Below are positions 50,435 to 57,686 of a DNA stretch of 64,000 nt, in pieces. The notes under the pieces are model-generated. The model made no database searches. It was not told the origin of the DNA and saw nothing but the letters and a program-made list of their open reading frames with translations. The stretch is from positions 18,677 through 82,676 of the forward strand of contig DCJL01000021.1 in assembly GCA_002320035.1 (NCBI GenBank), in the 5' to 3' direction. The translations under genes and the position numbers were made by a program. How positions within the stretch are numbered: the stretch's first letter is position 1; each line of letters begins with the position of its first letter. The stretch is from Clostridiales bacterium UBA1701 (lineage in GTDB: Bacteria; Bacillota; Clostridia; Oscillospirales; Oscillospiraceae).

Positions 50435-51781
50435 ATGAGAGGAATGACAATAAGCCGCGCCGCCGGGGCCTGCTGCGGCAGTCTGAGCCGGGAGGGCTTT
50501 GAAGATAAGGAGCTTGGCAGTGTGGTGATCGACAGCCGGGCGGTTCAGCCGGGGGACCTGTTCGTGGCCTATGCCGGAGAAAAAGCGGACGGGCATGACT
50601 ACATATCCGCCGCCTTTGCGCGGGGCGCCGCCTGCTGTCTGGCCCAGCGGGTTCCCGAAGGGGAAACCGGACCCGTTATCCTTGTTCCCGATGTGCAGGA
50701 TGCCCTTGAGGCCATCTGCACCGAATACCGGAGGAGCCTGCGCATTCCGGTTATCGGCATAACGGGCAGCGTGGGGAAAACTTCTGCAAAAGAGATGATC
50801 GCCGCGGTGCTTTCAAGCCGCTTTTCCGTGCTGAAAACCGACAAAAACCTGAATAATCAAATAGGCGTGCCCATGACGGTCTCCCGCATCGCGCCGGAGC
50901 ATCAGGCCGCCGTGATAGAGATGGGGATCTCGGACTTCGGGGAGATGAGCCGCCTTGCCCAGATAGCCCGGCCCACCATGGCCGTGTTTACCGTCATAGG
51001 CCACGCCCATCTGGAATTTCTTCATGACCAGGACGGGGTGCTGGAGGCAAAGACCGAGATGCTGGACTATATGCCCGAGGACAGCTTCGCCATTGTGAAC
51101 GGGGATGATGTTCGGCTGCGGGCGCTGAAATGCCGCCAGAAGAAGCTCAGCTTCGGCCTGTCCGAAGGCTGTGACCTGCGGGCGGAGGAAATCAGGCCCC
51201 AGGGATTTTTTACCCGGTGCAGGGCCGTCTACGGCGGGAGGAGCATAGCGCTTTCCATCCCCGCTTTCGGGCGGCACATGGTCTATGCCGCTTTGGCGGG
51301 GGTTGCTGTGGGCATACTGATGGGGCTCAGCGATGAAGAAATTGCCCGGGGCGTGGCCGCATATGAGACAGTTGGCCGCCGGGGCGCGGTGCTGGAAACC
51401 GGCTATCTGACCCTTATCGATGACAGTTATAACGCGAACCCAGACTCCGTTGCCTGCGGAATCGACTCCCTGGCGGCGCTGTCCGGGCGCAAGGTCTGTA
51501 TTCTGGGCGATATGCTGGAGATGGGGGAGCGGGAGAAAGAGCTTCACTTTGAGGCCGGGCGCTATGCCAGAGAGCGGGGCATAGCCCTGGTGCTGACATG
51601 CGGCCCTCTTGCCCGGGAAATCAGCCGGGGGGCGGAGGACATAGGCCGTCATTTTGAGACGATGGAAGAACTGACCGCAGCGTTGCCGGCGCTTATCCGA
51701 AAGGGAGACCGGGTCTATGTAAAAGCTTCCCGGGGTATGCACTTTGAACGCGCGGCGGAGGCTTTAAAGGAACTGAAGTAA
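50435..51781 (+). CDS. murF: UDP-MurNAc-tripeptide--D-Ala-D-Ala ligase
   Basis: 448 residues. Mur ligase layout: an N-terminal substrate domain (VVIDSRAVQPGDLFVAYAGE then KADGHDYI), ATP loop VIGITGSVGKTSAKEMIAAV at about 108-127, LKTDKNLNNQIGVPMTVSRI, and AVIEMGISDFGEMSRLAQIA. The C-domain has LIDDSYNANPDSVACGIDSL and KVCILGDMLEMG. It adds D-Ala-D-Ala to the peptidoglycan precursor in the cytoplasm. GGAGGAG precedes the start at 50435. Unusually it is not in a mur cluster but beside a TetR gene. Confidence 0.95.
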   Translation: MRGMTISRAAGACCGSLSREGFEDKELGSVVIDSRAVQPGDLFVAYAGEKADGHDYISAAFARGAACCLAQRVPEGETGPVILVPDVQDALEAICTEYRRSLRIPVIGITGSVGKTSAKEMIAAVLSSRFSVLKTDKNLNNQIGVPMTVSRIAPEHQAAVIEMGISDFGEMSRLAQIARPTMAVFTVIGHAHLEFLHDQDGVLEAKTEMLDYMPEDSFAIVNGDDVRLRALKCRQKKLSFGLSEGCDLRAEEIRPQGFFTRCRAVYGGRSIALSIPAFGRHMVYAALAGVAVGILMGLSDEEIARGVAAYETVGRRGAVLETGYLTLIDDSYNANPDSVACGIDSLAALSGRKVCILGDMLEMGEREKELHFEAGRYARERGIALVLTCGPLAREISRGAEDIGRHFETMEELTAALPALIRKGDRVYVKASRGMHFERAAEALKELK

Positions 51782-51797
51782 GAAAGAGGCAGAGACG

Positions 51798-52502
51798 ATG
51801 AATATAAATGCCGCCCCCGCCGTCCTTCTGGACGTGGATGACACCCTGCTGGATTTTCATAAGGCCGAGGCTGCTGCCCTTTCAAAGACGCTGGTTGACA
51901 TGGGCGTAGAGCCGAAGGCGGAGACGCTTTCCCGGTACAGCGTCATAAACGCCGGGCTCTGGGAACAGCTTGAAGAAGGGCTTGTGACCCGGGAACAAGT
52001 CCTTACATCGCGTTTCGAAATTCTTTTCAATGAGCTGGGCCTTGCACATTCGGGCTATGAGGCCAGGCTGCTGTATGAAAATTATCTTTCCATCGGTCAC
52101 TATTTTATGCCCGGCGCCCCGGCGCTGCTGGAGGCCCTGTACGGAAAATACAGGCTTTTTATTGTATCCAACGGCACCGCCTCCGTTCAGGACGGGCGCA
52201 TAAAAAGCGCGGGGATCGCCCGGTATTTTGAGGAAATTTTTATTTCGGAGCGAGTGGGATTCAACAAGCCAAGCCCGGAATTTTTTGCCCGCTGCTTCGA
52301 AAGGATCCCCGGCTTTGCCCGGGAAAATACGCTTATTGTGGGCGACAGCCTGAGCTCGGATATACGGGGCGGCATAAATGCGGGAATAAAAACCTGCTGG
52401 TTTAACCCCAAGGGAAAGGCGGCCCGGGAAGACATCAGGCCAGACTGGGAAATAAGCGCGCTGGAAGAACTGCCGGGCTTGCTGGGTGAAATTTTCCCTT
52501 AG
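51798..52502 (+). CDS. YjjG-like HAD nucleotidase
   Basis: 234 residues. HAD motifs are LLDVDDTLLDFHKAEAAAL at the start, LFIVSNGTASVQDGRIKS (motif II), ERVGFNKPSPEFFARCFERI (motif III) and TLIVGDSLSSDIRGGINAGI (motif IV). This matches the YjjG family, which dephosphorylates non-canonical pyrimidine nucleotides, and has a small helical cap. It lies 16 bases after murF, probably in the same transcript. Confidence 0.88.
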   Translation: MNINAAPAVLLDVDDTLLDFHKAEAAALSKTLVDMGVEPKAETLSRYSVINAGLWEQLEEGLVTREQVLTSRFEILFNELGLAHSGYEARLLYENYLSIGHYFMPGAPALLEALYGKYRLFIVSNGTASVQDGRIKSAGIARYFEEIFISERVGFNKPSPEFFARCFERIPGFARENTLIVGDSLSSDIRGGINAGIKTCWFNPKGKAAREDIRPDWEISALEELPGLLGEIFP

Positions 52503-52546
52503 CACAATTGCCATAATCGCCTATGCTTTTTTGTCCGAAATGCGGC

Positions 52547-52580
52547 TTGAATCAGAGAAATAAAATGTGTATAATACACA
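52547..52580 (+). promoter_or_regulatory. mgtC promoter with palindrome over the -10 element
   Basis: TTGAAT at 52547-52552, 17-base spacer, TATAAT at 52570-52575. The -10 lies inside a perfect palindrome, TGTGTAT-A-ATACACA (52566-52580), a possible operator. Confidence 0.7.
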
Positions 52581-52589
52581 AAAGTAGCC

Positions 52590-52613
52590 GGAGCGTTGAG
52601 CAGTCAGCGCTCC
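52590..52613 (+). promoter_or_regulatory. Leader hairpin upstream of the MgtC genes
   Basis: A 10-bp stem, 52590-52599 with 52604-52613 (one G-T pair) and a GCAG loop, followed by TGATTGTTTTGG. It lies in the short 5' leader of the MgtC operon and looks like a transcription attenuator. Confidence 0.5.
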
Positions 52614-52638
52614 TGATTGTTTTGGGGCGAGAGGAAAT

Positions 52639-53370
52639 ATGGAGAATTATCTGGACTATCTGAGGCAGCTTAATTTCGAGTCCATGGCGCTGCGCATCAT
52701 CCTCGCCATGATCATGGGCGGCGTCATAGGCTATGAGCGGGAGCTTAAGCACAGGCCCGCCGGCTTTCGCACCTATATGCTGGTCGCTCTGGGCTCTGCT
52801 GTGACGGTGATTCTCAGCCAGTATCTGGACCTTATGCTCTCCACCGGCTGGGCAGATTCTCTGCGGGAGAATCAGGTCGGCAACAGGACGGACGTTGTAC
52901 GCATCGGGGCACAGGTCATAAACGGCATCGGCTTCATCGGCGCCGGCACCATTCTCGTCACCTCTCGCAACGAGGTCAAGGGCCTTACCACTGCGGCGGG
53001 GCTCTGGGCTTCCGCCTGCATGGGCCTTGCCATCGGAGCGGGCTTTTACGAGTGCTTCCTCATCGGCTTTGCGCTGGTGATATTCATTATGAAGCTGCTG
53101 CCCCTTATTGAGGACGCGGTGCTCTCGCGGGCCAGAAATATGAACATCTATATTGAAATGGACAATATAGAAAATCTCAGCAATATCGTCAACCGCATAA
53201 AGGCGGACGGGATCCGGATGTACGATGTGGATATCGACAGAGAGCAGAACAGCCACATGCCCCAGGTAAACGGGCTTTTCAGCCTGCGCCTGCCGGAGAA
53301 ACGGCACCATACCGAGGTGCTTGCCATGCTCTCTACTCTCGATGGCATTATCTCCATCGAAGAAGTCTGA
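52639..53370 (+). CDS. MgtC/SapB family membrane protein, copy 1
   Basis: 243 residues. The MgtC N-domain has about five helices and the family motifs GGVIGYERELKHRPAGFRTYM, here at residues about 31-51, then NGIGFIGAGTILVTSRNEVK and GLTTAAGLWASACMGLAIGA. An ACT-like C-terminal domain (about 165-243) begins ARNMNIYIEMDNIENL. Family members help cells cope with low magnesium, acid or phosphate stress. First of two tandem copies. Confidence 0.88.
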   Translation: MENYLDYLRQLNFESMALRIILAMIMGGVIGYERELKHRPAGFRTYMLVALGSAVTVILSQYLDLMLSTGWADSLRENQVGNRTDVVRIGAQVINGIGFIGAGTILVTSRNEVKGLTTAAGLWASACMGLAIGAGFYECFLIGFALVIFIMKLLPLIEDAVLSRARNMNIYIEMDNIENLSNIVNRIKADGIRMYDVDIDREQNSHMPQVNGLFSLRLPEKRHHTEVLAMLSTLDGIISIEEV

Positions 53371-53383
53371 AGGGGGCTGCCCG

Positions 53384-54079
53384 ATGCTTTCCTGTTTTGA
53401 TTTTGCCCGGGATATGAGTCTTGCCGCCATTGCCGTGAGAATGATTTCCGCCGTCGTATGCGGGGGAATTATCGGCATAGAAAGAGAATTCAAGCGTCGC
53501 CCGGCTGGTTTCCGCACGCATATTTTGATCTGTCTCGGCGCCTCGGTAACCATTCTCACAAATCTGTATCTGTATCAGGTCATGCATCTGTTTACAGATA
53601 TATCCCGAATGGGCGCTCAGGTTGTCGCCGGCATCGGTTTTATCGGCGCCGGTACCATCATCGTCACCCGCCGCCAGCGTGTCAAGGGCCTTACCACCGC
53701 GGCGGGTCTCTGGACAGCGGCCATAATCGGCCTCGCCTGCGGCACCGGCTATGTGGAGTGCGCGCTGTTTGCTACCGCCATGGTCCTCCTGGCGGAGCTG
53801 CTGCTCATAAAGCTGGAATACCGCTTTGCCCGAAAACTCAACGATGTGAACCTGTATGTGGAATATAAGCATTCCGTCTGCATCGAGACCATTATCCGCA
53901 GCCTTAAGGAGCAGCGGGTCAAGATGAACGGCCTGGAGATCACGCGTATAGCCGGGGATGGGGATGAGCATCACTACTGCGCCGTGCTCACTGTGCAGGT
54001 GGACCGAAAAAAGCTTGACCAGGAGCTCATTAAGAATCTCTCCGCGATAGACGATGTGACGGAGATCGAGGAGCTTTGA
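53384..54079 (+). CDS. MgtC/SapB family membrane protein, copy 2
   Basis: 231 residues, a paralogue of the gene just upstream: GGIIGIEREFKRRPAGFRTH, AGIGFIGAGTIIVTRRQRVK, GLTTAAGLWTAAIIGLACG. It lacks the extra 10-residue segment (SARENQVGNRT-like) that copy 1 has before the GAQV motif. The C-domain (RKLNDVNLYVEYKHSVCIET) again resembles an ACT fold. Starts 13 bases after copy 1, with AAGGGGG upstream. The two may form a heteromer. Confidence 0.88.
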   Translation: MLSCFDFARDMSLAAIAVRMISAVVCGGIIGIEREFKRRPAGFRTHILICLGASVTILTNLYLYQVMHLFTDISRMGAQVVAGIGFIGAGTIIVTRRQRVKGLTTAAGLWTAAIIGLACGTGYVECALFATAMVLLAELLLIKLEYRFARKLNDVNLYVEYKHSVCIETIIRSLKEQRVKMNGLEITRIAGDGDEHHYCAVLTVQVDRKKLDQELIKNLSAIDDVTEIEEL

Positions 54080-54195
54080 CGTTTCCGATCCATGTCATTT
54101 TGCGGAAAGAGTGATATTTTACGCCATAATGGGAGCTCCGGCAAAATACGGCAGCTTCTTCATGGAGAGCGCTTTGCGCCCCGGCGCCGCGAAAC

Positions 54196-54236
54196 AAAAA
54201 CCTCAGCCCCGGAAGTTTGACGGAGCTGAGGTTTTT
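54196..54236. terminator. Two-way terminator between MgtC genes and bofA
   Basis: A 12-bp stem, 54196-54207 with 54225-54236, made of AAAAACCTCAGC and its complement, with a 17-base loop. It has A- and T-runs at both ends and lies between the convergent mgtC and bofA genes. Confidence 0.85.
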
Positions 54237-54250
54237 TGTTGATTATGTAT

Positions 54251-54514
54251 TCAGAAAAAGAGCTTTATCACAATCAGAAGGATGACTCCCGGCACACCCA
54301 AAATGCCGGCCACAAGGGCGTTTAAGAAATTCACGCCCAGGGTAAATCCCACAAAGTCCCCGAAAAAGTTCACAACAAACAAAATCAGAAAGCCCACTCC
54401 GGCGTTTATCAGCAGCTTGAAGGCCAGCCTTATTGGGGCTGAGAGAATCTTAAGCAGCAGGATGACGCCTACTACCACGGCGGCAAGAATGAGAATGCTT
54501 GAAATTGTTTCCAT
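54251..54514 (-). CDS. bofA: BofA family sporulation membrane protein
   Basis: 87 residues, almost all hydrophobic, with three likely helices and the conserved LLKILSAPIRLAFKLLINAG stretch and a late LGVNFLNALVAGILGVPGVI. In Bacillus, BofA inhibits processing of pro-sigma K by SpoIVFB in the outer forespore membrane. Its presence supports an endospore-forming lineage. It lies 17 bases after the YaaL-like gene, as in many Firmicutes (yaaL-bofA). Confidence 0.9.
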   Translation of the reverse strand: METISSILILAAVVVGVILLLKILSAPIRLAFKLLINAGVGFLILFVVNFFGDFVGFTLGVNFLNALVAGILGVPGVILLIVIKLFF

Positions 54515-54531
54515 AAAAATTCCTTTCTGTT

Positions 54532-54732
54532 CTATGAGCTTTGACTATAACCGCCCTGCTCCTGCCGAAGCTCCCTGAGCAGAGAATTGCGGCGGGCTCT
54601 GAGGGCGTTTATCTCAAAAATACAAGCGTCTGTCACCACAGGGTCCGAGGATGCGTTGAAGCAGCGGTAGGCCTGGGTCAGGGCGTCCGTCAGTCGGTCA
54701 AGTTCCGGGCTTTGGGGAGCGCGTTTTTTCAT
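54532..54732 (-). CDS. YaaL-like (DUF2508) protein
   Basis: 66 residues, helical and charged (DRLTDALTQAYRCFNASSDP, EINALRARRNSLLRELRQEQ). It matches the small YaaL/DUF2508 family that sits before bofA in Bacillus and clostridia; recR, often the gene before it, is not here. Function unknown. GGAGG lies upstream of the ATG. Confidence 0.8.
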   Translation of the reverse strand: MKKRAPQSPELDRLTDALTQAYRCFNASSDPVVTDACIFEINALRARRNSLLRELRQEQGGYSQSS

Positions 54733-54983
54733 GAGGATACCTCCATAATCATTTTATGGTTATATTTTAGACCCCATGATAAAATTATAAACAGCGGAAA
54801 AAAATACCGGTTTATTCCCTTCCGCCGGACATATACTATACTCGGACAAGAAACCCGGGCAGCGAGAAAAAGAGAGCAGCCGGATGAGCCTGTATATATT
54901 ATTTAATATATGCATATATCCAAAACGGGAGATTGTCAAGCGGCGGGAGAGTTTTCCTGAAAAGGAAAATATCCCGCTGCGGG

Positions 54984-55010
54984 GCGGGCTGCGAAAGCAG
55001 CCCGCTTTTT
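54984..55010 (+). terminator. Intrinsic terminator-like hairpin
   Basis: A 9-bp GC stem, 54984-54992 with 54997-55005, with a GAAA tetraloop and five T's, a textbook terminator on the plus strand. No plus-strand gene ends near it (previous stop 54079). It may protect against read-through, or serve the small minus-strand gene at 55025 only as a stabilising 3' hairpin. Confidence 0.6.
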
Positions 55011-55024
55011 GCGCGCTTTGTGTC

Positions 55025-55180
55025 TTATCGCCCACCCTGCCAAAAAACCGCCAGGGTGAGAATCGCTCCAAAGCCGGCACCGCACCATGCAAAGAAATTC
55101 GGGGAGGAAAGAGCGAGGCCGATGAGGATAACCGCGATTCCCAGCAGCATGAATTTAATCTCTCGCAGGTTCGCGGCCAC
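55025..55180 (-). CDS. Hypothetical small membrane protein
   Basis: 41 residues from the ATG at 55150, or 51 from a GTG at 55180. It consists of two short hydrophobic helices (MLLGIAVILIGLALSSPNFF and AWCGAGFGAILTLAVFW) and a GGR tail. A good minus-strand promoter (TTGAAT-N17-TAAAAT, 55229-55201) lies just upstream and a hairpin follows the stop, which supports a real gene. The start codon is uncertain because the ribosome binding site is weak (GAGAG before the ATG). Function unknown. Confidence 0.5.
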   Translation of the reverse strand: MAANLREIKFMLLGIAVILIGLALSSPNFFAWCGAGFGAILTLAVFWQGGR

Positions 55181-55200
55181 CTTACAGTACACTTTCTAAA

Positions 55201-55229
55201 ATTTTACCATATAATCCGCCGGGATTCAA
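55201..55229 (-). promoter_or_regulatory. Promoter of the small membrane protein gene
   Basis: Minus strand: TTGAAT (55229-55224), 17-base spacer, TAAAAT (55206-55201). Confidence 0.55.
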
Positions 55230-55284
55230 TCCTGCCTGCGCGTGTCGGGACTGTAAACAAAAAAGGCGCAGGACTGGGCCGGGC

Positions 55285-55312
55285 TTGAATTATTTTTTGA
55301 ATGTGTTATATT
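55285..55312 (+). promoter_or_regulatory. Promoter of the topoisomerase operon
   Basis: TTGAAT at 55285-55290, 16-base spacer, TATATT at 55307-55312, 75 bases before the start codon of the ParE-like gene. Confidence 0.55.
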
Positions 55313-55386
55313 ATATAAGTTAAAATTGGGCAGGTCAGGCAGATTCTGCCGCACAAGATGTTGTATTCGAAAGGGCAGATTCACTT

Positions 55387-57381
55387 ATGGGCAAAAGCAC
55401 CGCACAGTACGGCAACGACAGCATATCCCAGCTTAAAGGGGCGGACAGGGTGCGAAAGCGCCCGGGGGTCATTTTTGGCTCCGATGGGCTGGACGGCTGT
55501 GAGCATGCCGTTTTTGAAATACTTTCAAACGCCATTGACGAGGCCAGAGAGGGCCACGGCGACTTGATAACGCTCACATATTACGAGGATAAATCCATCG
55601 AGGTGGAGGACTTCGGCCGGGGATGCCCGCTGGACTGGAACCCCAGCGAGAAGCGCTTCAACTGGGAGCTGGTTTTCTGCGAGCTCTATGCCGGCGGCAA
55701 ATACAAAAACGCCGACGGGGGGGATTACGAATATTCTCTGGGCCTCAACGGCTTGGGCTCCTGTGCCACCCAGTACGCCTCGGAATACATGGATGTGACC
55801 GTCCGCCGGGACGGGAACAGGTATGACCTGCATTTTAAAAAAGGCAAGGTCTGCGGAAAAAAAGGGCAGGAGCTGCAGGTCTTGCCCGCGGACAGAAAGG
55901 AAACCGGCACCACGATCCGCTGGCGGCCGGATATTGAGGTCTTTACCGATATCGATATTCCCGAGGCGTTTTTTGACGATGTGCTCCACCGCCAGGCGGT
56001 GGTGAACGCGGGGGTCACCTTTCGCCTGCGCATCCAGAAAAACGGCAAATTCGACAGCCGGGACTACTGCTATGAAAACGGCATCATGGACTATGTGGCG
56101 GAGCTTGCCGGGGAAGGGCCCCTGACCGCCCCCGTGTTTATCTCCACAGAGCGCCGGGGCCGGGACCGTGAGGACAAGCCCGAATACAAGGTGAAGCTCT
56201 CCGCCGCTTTCTGCTTTTCCAACAAGGCCACCGCTCTGGAGTATTATCACAATTCCTCCTGGCTTGAAAACGGCGGCGCGCCGGATAAAGCCGTGCGCAG
56301 CGCCTTCACCTCCGCCATCGACGGATATATAAAGCAGATAGGCAAATACCAGAAGAACGAGAGCGCCGTGAAAATTCAGGATATACTGGACTGTCTCGTG
56401 CTGGTGACAAACTGCTTTTCCACCCAGACTTCCTATGAAAATCAGACCAAGAAGGCCATAAACAACCGCTTCATCCAGACTGCCATGACGGAGTTTTTCA
56501 AGGCCCAGCTGGAGGTCTACTTTATTGAAAACAAGCCCGAGGCGGACAGAATTGCCGAACAGGTGCTCATAAACAAGCGCAGCCGGGAAACCGCCGAGCG
56601 AGCCCGGCTGGGCATGAAGAAAAAGCTCTCCGGCAGCATAGACATTGCAAACCGCGTCCAGAAATTTGTGGACTGCCGCAGCCGGGACGCCGAGCGGCGG
56701 GAGATCTATATTGTGGAGGGGGACTCCGCCCTGGGCGCCTGCAAGCTTTCCAGAGACTCAGAGTTTCAGGGCATCATGCCTGTCCGCGGCAAGATCCTCA
56801 ACTGCCTGAAGGCGGATTTTGTGCGCATCTTCAAGAGTGACGTGATAACCGACCTTATGAAGGTCTTGGGCTGCGGCGTGGAGGTGCGGGATAAGCATGT
56901 AAAGGAGCTTTCCAATTTTGATATAAACAATCTCCGCTGGAATAAGATCATCATCTGCACCGATGCGGACGTGGACGGCTTCCAGATAAGAACCCTTATC
57001 CTGACCATGCTTTACCGGCTGGTGCCAAGCCTGATCAGGGAGGGCTATGTCTACATCGCCGAGTCTCCGTTGTACGAGATAGAGAGCCGTGGCAAGACCT
57101 ATTTTGCCTATTCCGAGCGGGAGAAAGCGGAGATCCTTGAAAGCCTCAAAGGGGCCAAGGCCAGCATCAGCCGCAGCAAGGGGCTGGGCGAGAACGACCC
57201 GGACATGATGTGGATGACCACCATGAACCCCCAGAGCCGCAGGCTCATAAAGGTCATGCCCGAGGATGCCGAGCGTATGGCCGGGATGTTTGACCTGCTG
57301 CTGGGCGACAACCTGGAAGGCAGAAAAAACCATATCGCCCAGTTCGGAGCGCAGTATCTGGATTTGGCTGATATTTCCTGA
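55387..57381 (+). CDS. Type II topoisomerase subunit B (ParE/GyrB-like)
   Basis: 664 residues. GHKL ATPase motifs are FEILSNAIDEAREG at about 43-56, VEDFGRGCPLDW and YSLGLNGLGSCATQYAS. The toprim part has YIVEGDSALGACKLSRDSEF at about 440 and IICTDADVDGFQIRTLILTM. Several normally invariant positions differ: DNGRG is DFGRG, G-x-H-G-V-G is GLNGLG, and EGDSAGG is EGDSALG. It is therefore a divergent member, perhaps a second topoisomerase beside a standard gyrase elsewhere. It forms an operon with the zinc-ribbon gene and the ParC-like gene. Confidence 0.87.
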   Translation: MGKSTAQYGNDSISQLKGADRVRKRPGVIFGSDGLDGCEHAVFEILSNAIDEAREGHGDLITLTYYEDKSIEVEDFGRGCPLDWNPSEKRFNWELVFCELYAGGKYKNADGGDYEYSLGLNGLGSCATQYASEYMDVTVRRDGNRYDLHFKKGKVCGKKGQELQVLPADRKETGTTIRWRPDIEVFTDIDIPEAFFDDVLHRQAVVNAGVTFRLRIQKNGKFDSRDYCYENGIMDYVAELAGEGPLTAPVFISTERRGRDREDKPEYKVKLSAAFCFSNKATALEYYHNSSWLENGGAPDKAVRSAFTSAIDGYIKQIGKYQKNESAVKIQDILDCLVLVTNCFSTQTSYENQTKKAINNRFIQTAMTEFFKAQLEVYFIENKPEADRIAEQVLINKRSRETAERARLGMKKKLSGSIDIANRVQKFVDCRSRDAERREIYIVEGDSALGACKLSRDSEFQGIMPVRGKILNCLKADFVRIFKSDVITDLMKVLGCGVEVRDKHVKELSNFDINNLRWNKIIICTDADVDGFQIRTLILTMLYRLVPSLIREGYVYIAESPLYEIESRGKTYFAYSEREKAEILESLKGAKASISRSKGLGENDPDMMWMTTMNPQSRRLIKVMPEDAERMAGMFDLLLGDNLEGRKNHIAQFGAQYLDLADIS

Positions 57382-57395
57382 GGGAGTGTATAAAA

Positions 57396-57683
57396 ATGAA
57401 AGCAAGATATGACAGAACCTTTGAATACGGTAAAAAAATGGCCAAGTACCTGATTATATTCTCTCTTGTGGTCTGTGTATGCAGCCTGCTTGTGCCCCAG
57501 GGGAGCTATGCCCAGGTGATCATGGTCTGCGCGACCGTGGTGCTGATGATCGCCACCATCATTGTAATGTACCGCTTTTGCCGCTGCCCCTACTGCGGCA
57601 AGCGGATCATGGCGGGCGTGCTGGTGGCCAAAAGCTGCCCCCGCTGCCACAGAAGCCTGACTACCGGAAAAAAAGTGAAATAA
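57396..57683 (+). CDS. Small membrane protein with zinc ribbon
   Basis: 95 residues. Two transmembrane helices (YLIIFSLVVCVCSLLVP, about 18-34, and VIMVCATVVLMIATIIVMYR, about 41-60) precede a cytoplasmic zinc ribbon with two CxxC pairs (CRCPYCGKRIMAG and KSCPRCHRSL) and a basic tail. Function unknown. It sits between the two topoisomerase subunit genes, 14 bases after the first and 3 before the second, so it is made with them and could tether the enzyme or DNA to the membrane. Confidence 0.75.
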   Translation: MKARYDRTFEYGKKMAKYLIIFSLVVCVCSLLVPQGSYAQVIMVCATVVLMIATIIVMYRFCRCPYCGKRIMAGVLVAKSCPRCHRSLTTGKKVK

Positions 57684-57686
57684 GTG

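Noticed and set aside
54884..55288. Open frame of 134 codons on the plus strand
   Set aside because: A strong intrinsic terminator at 54984-55010 lies inside it and the translation has no recognisable feature; the minus-strand small membrane protein is better supported.
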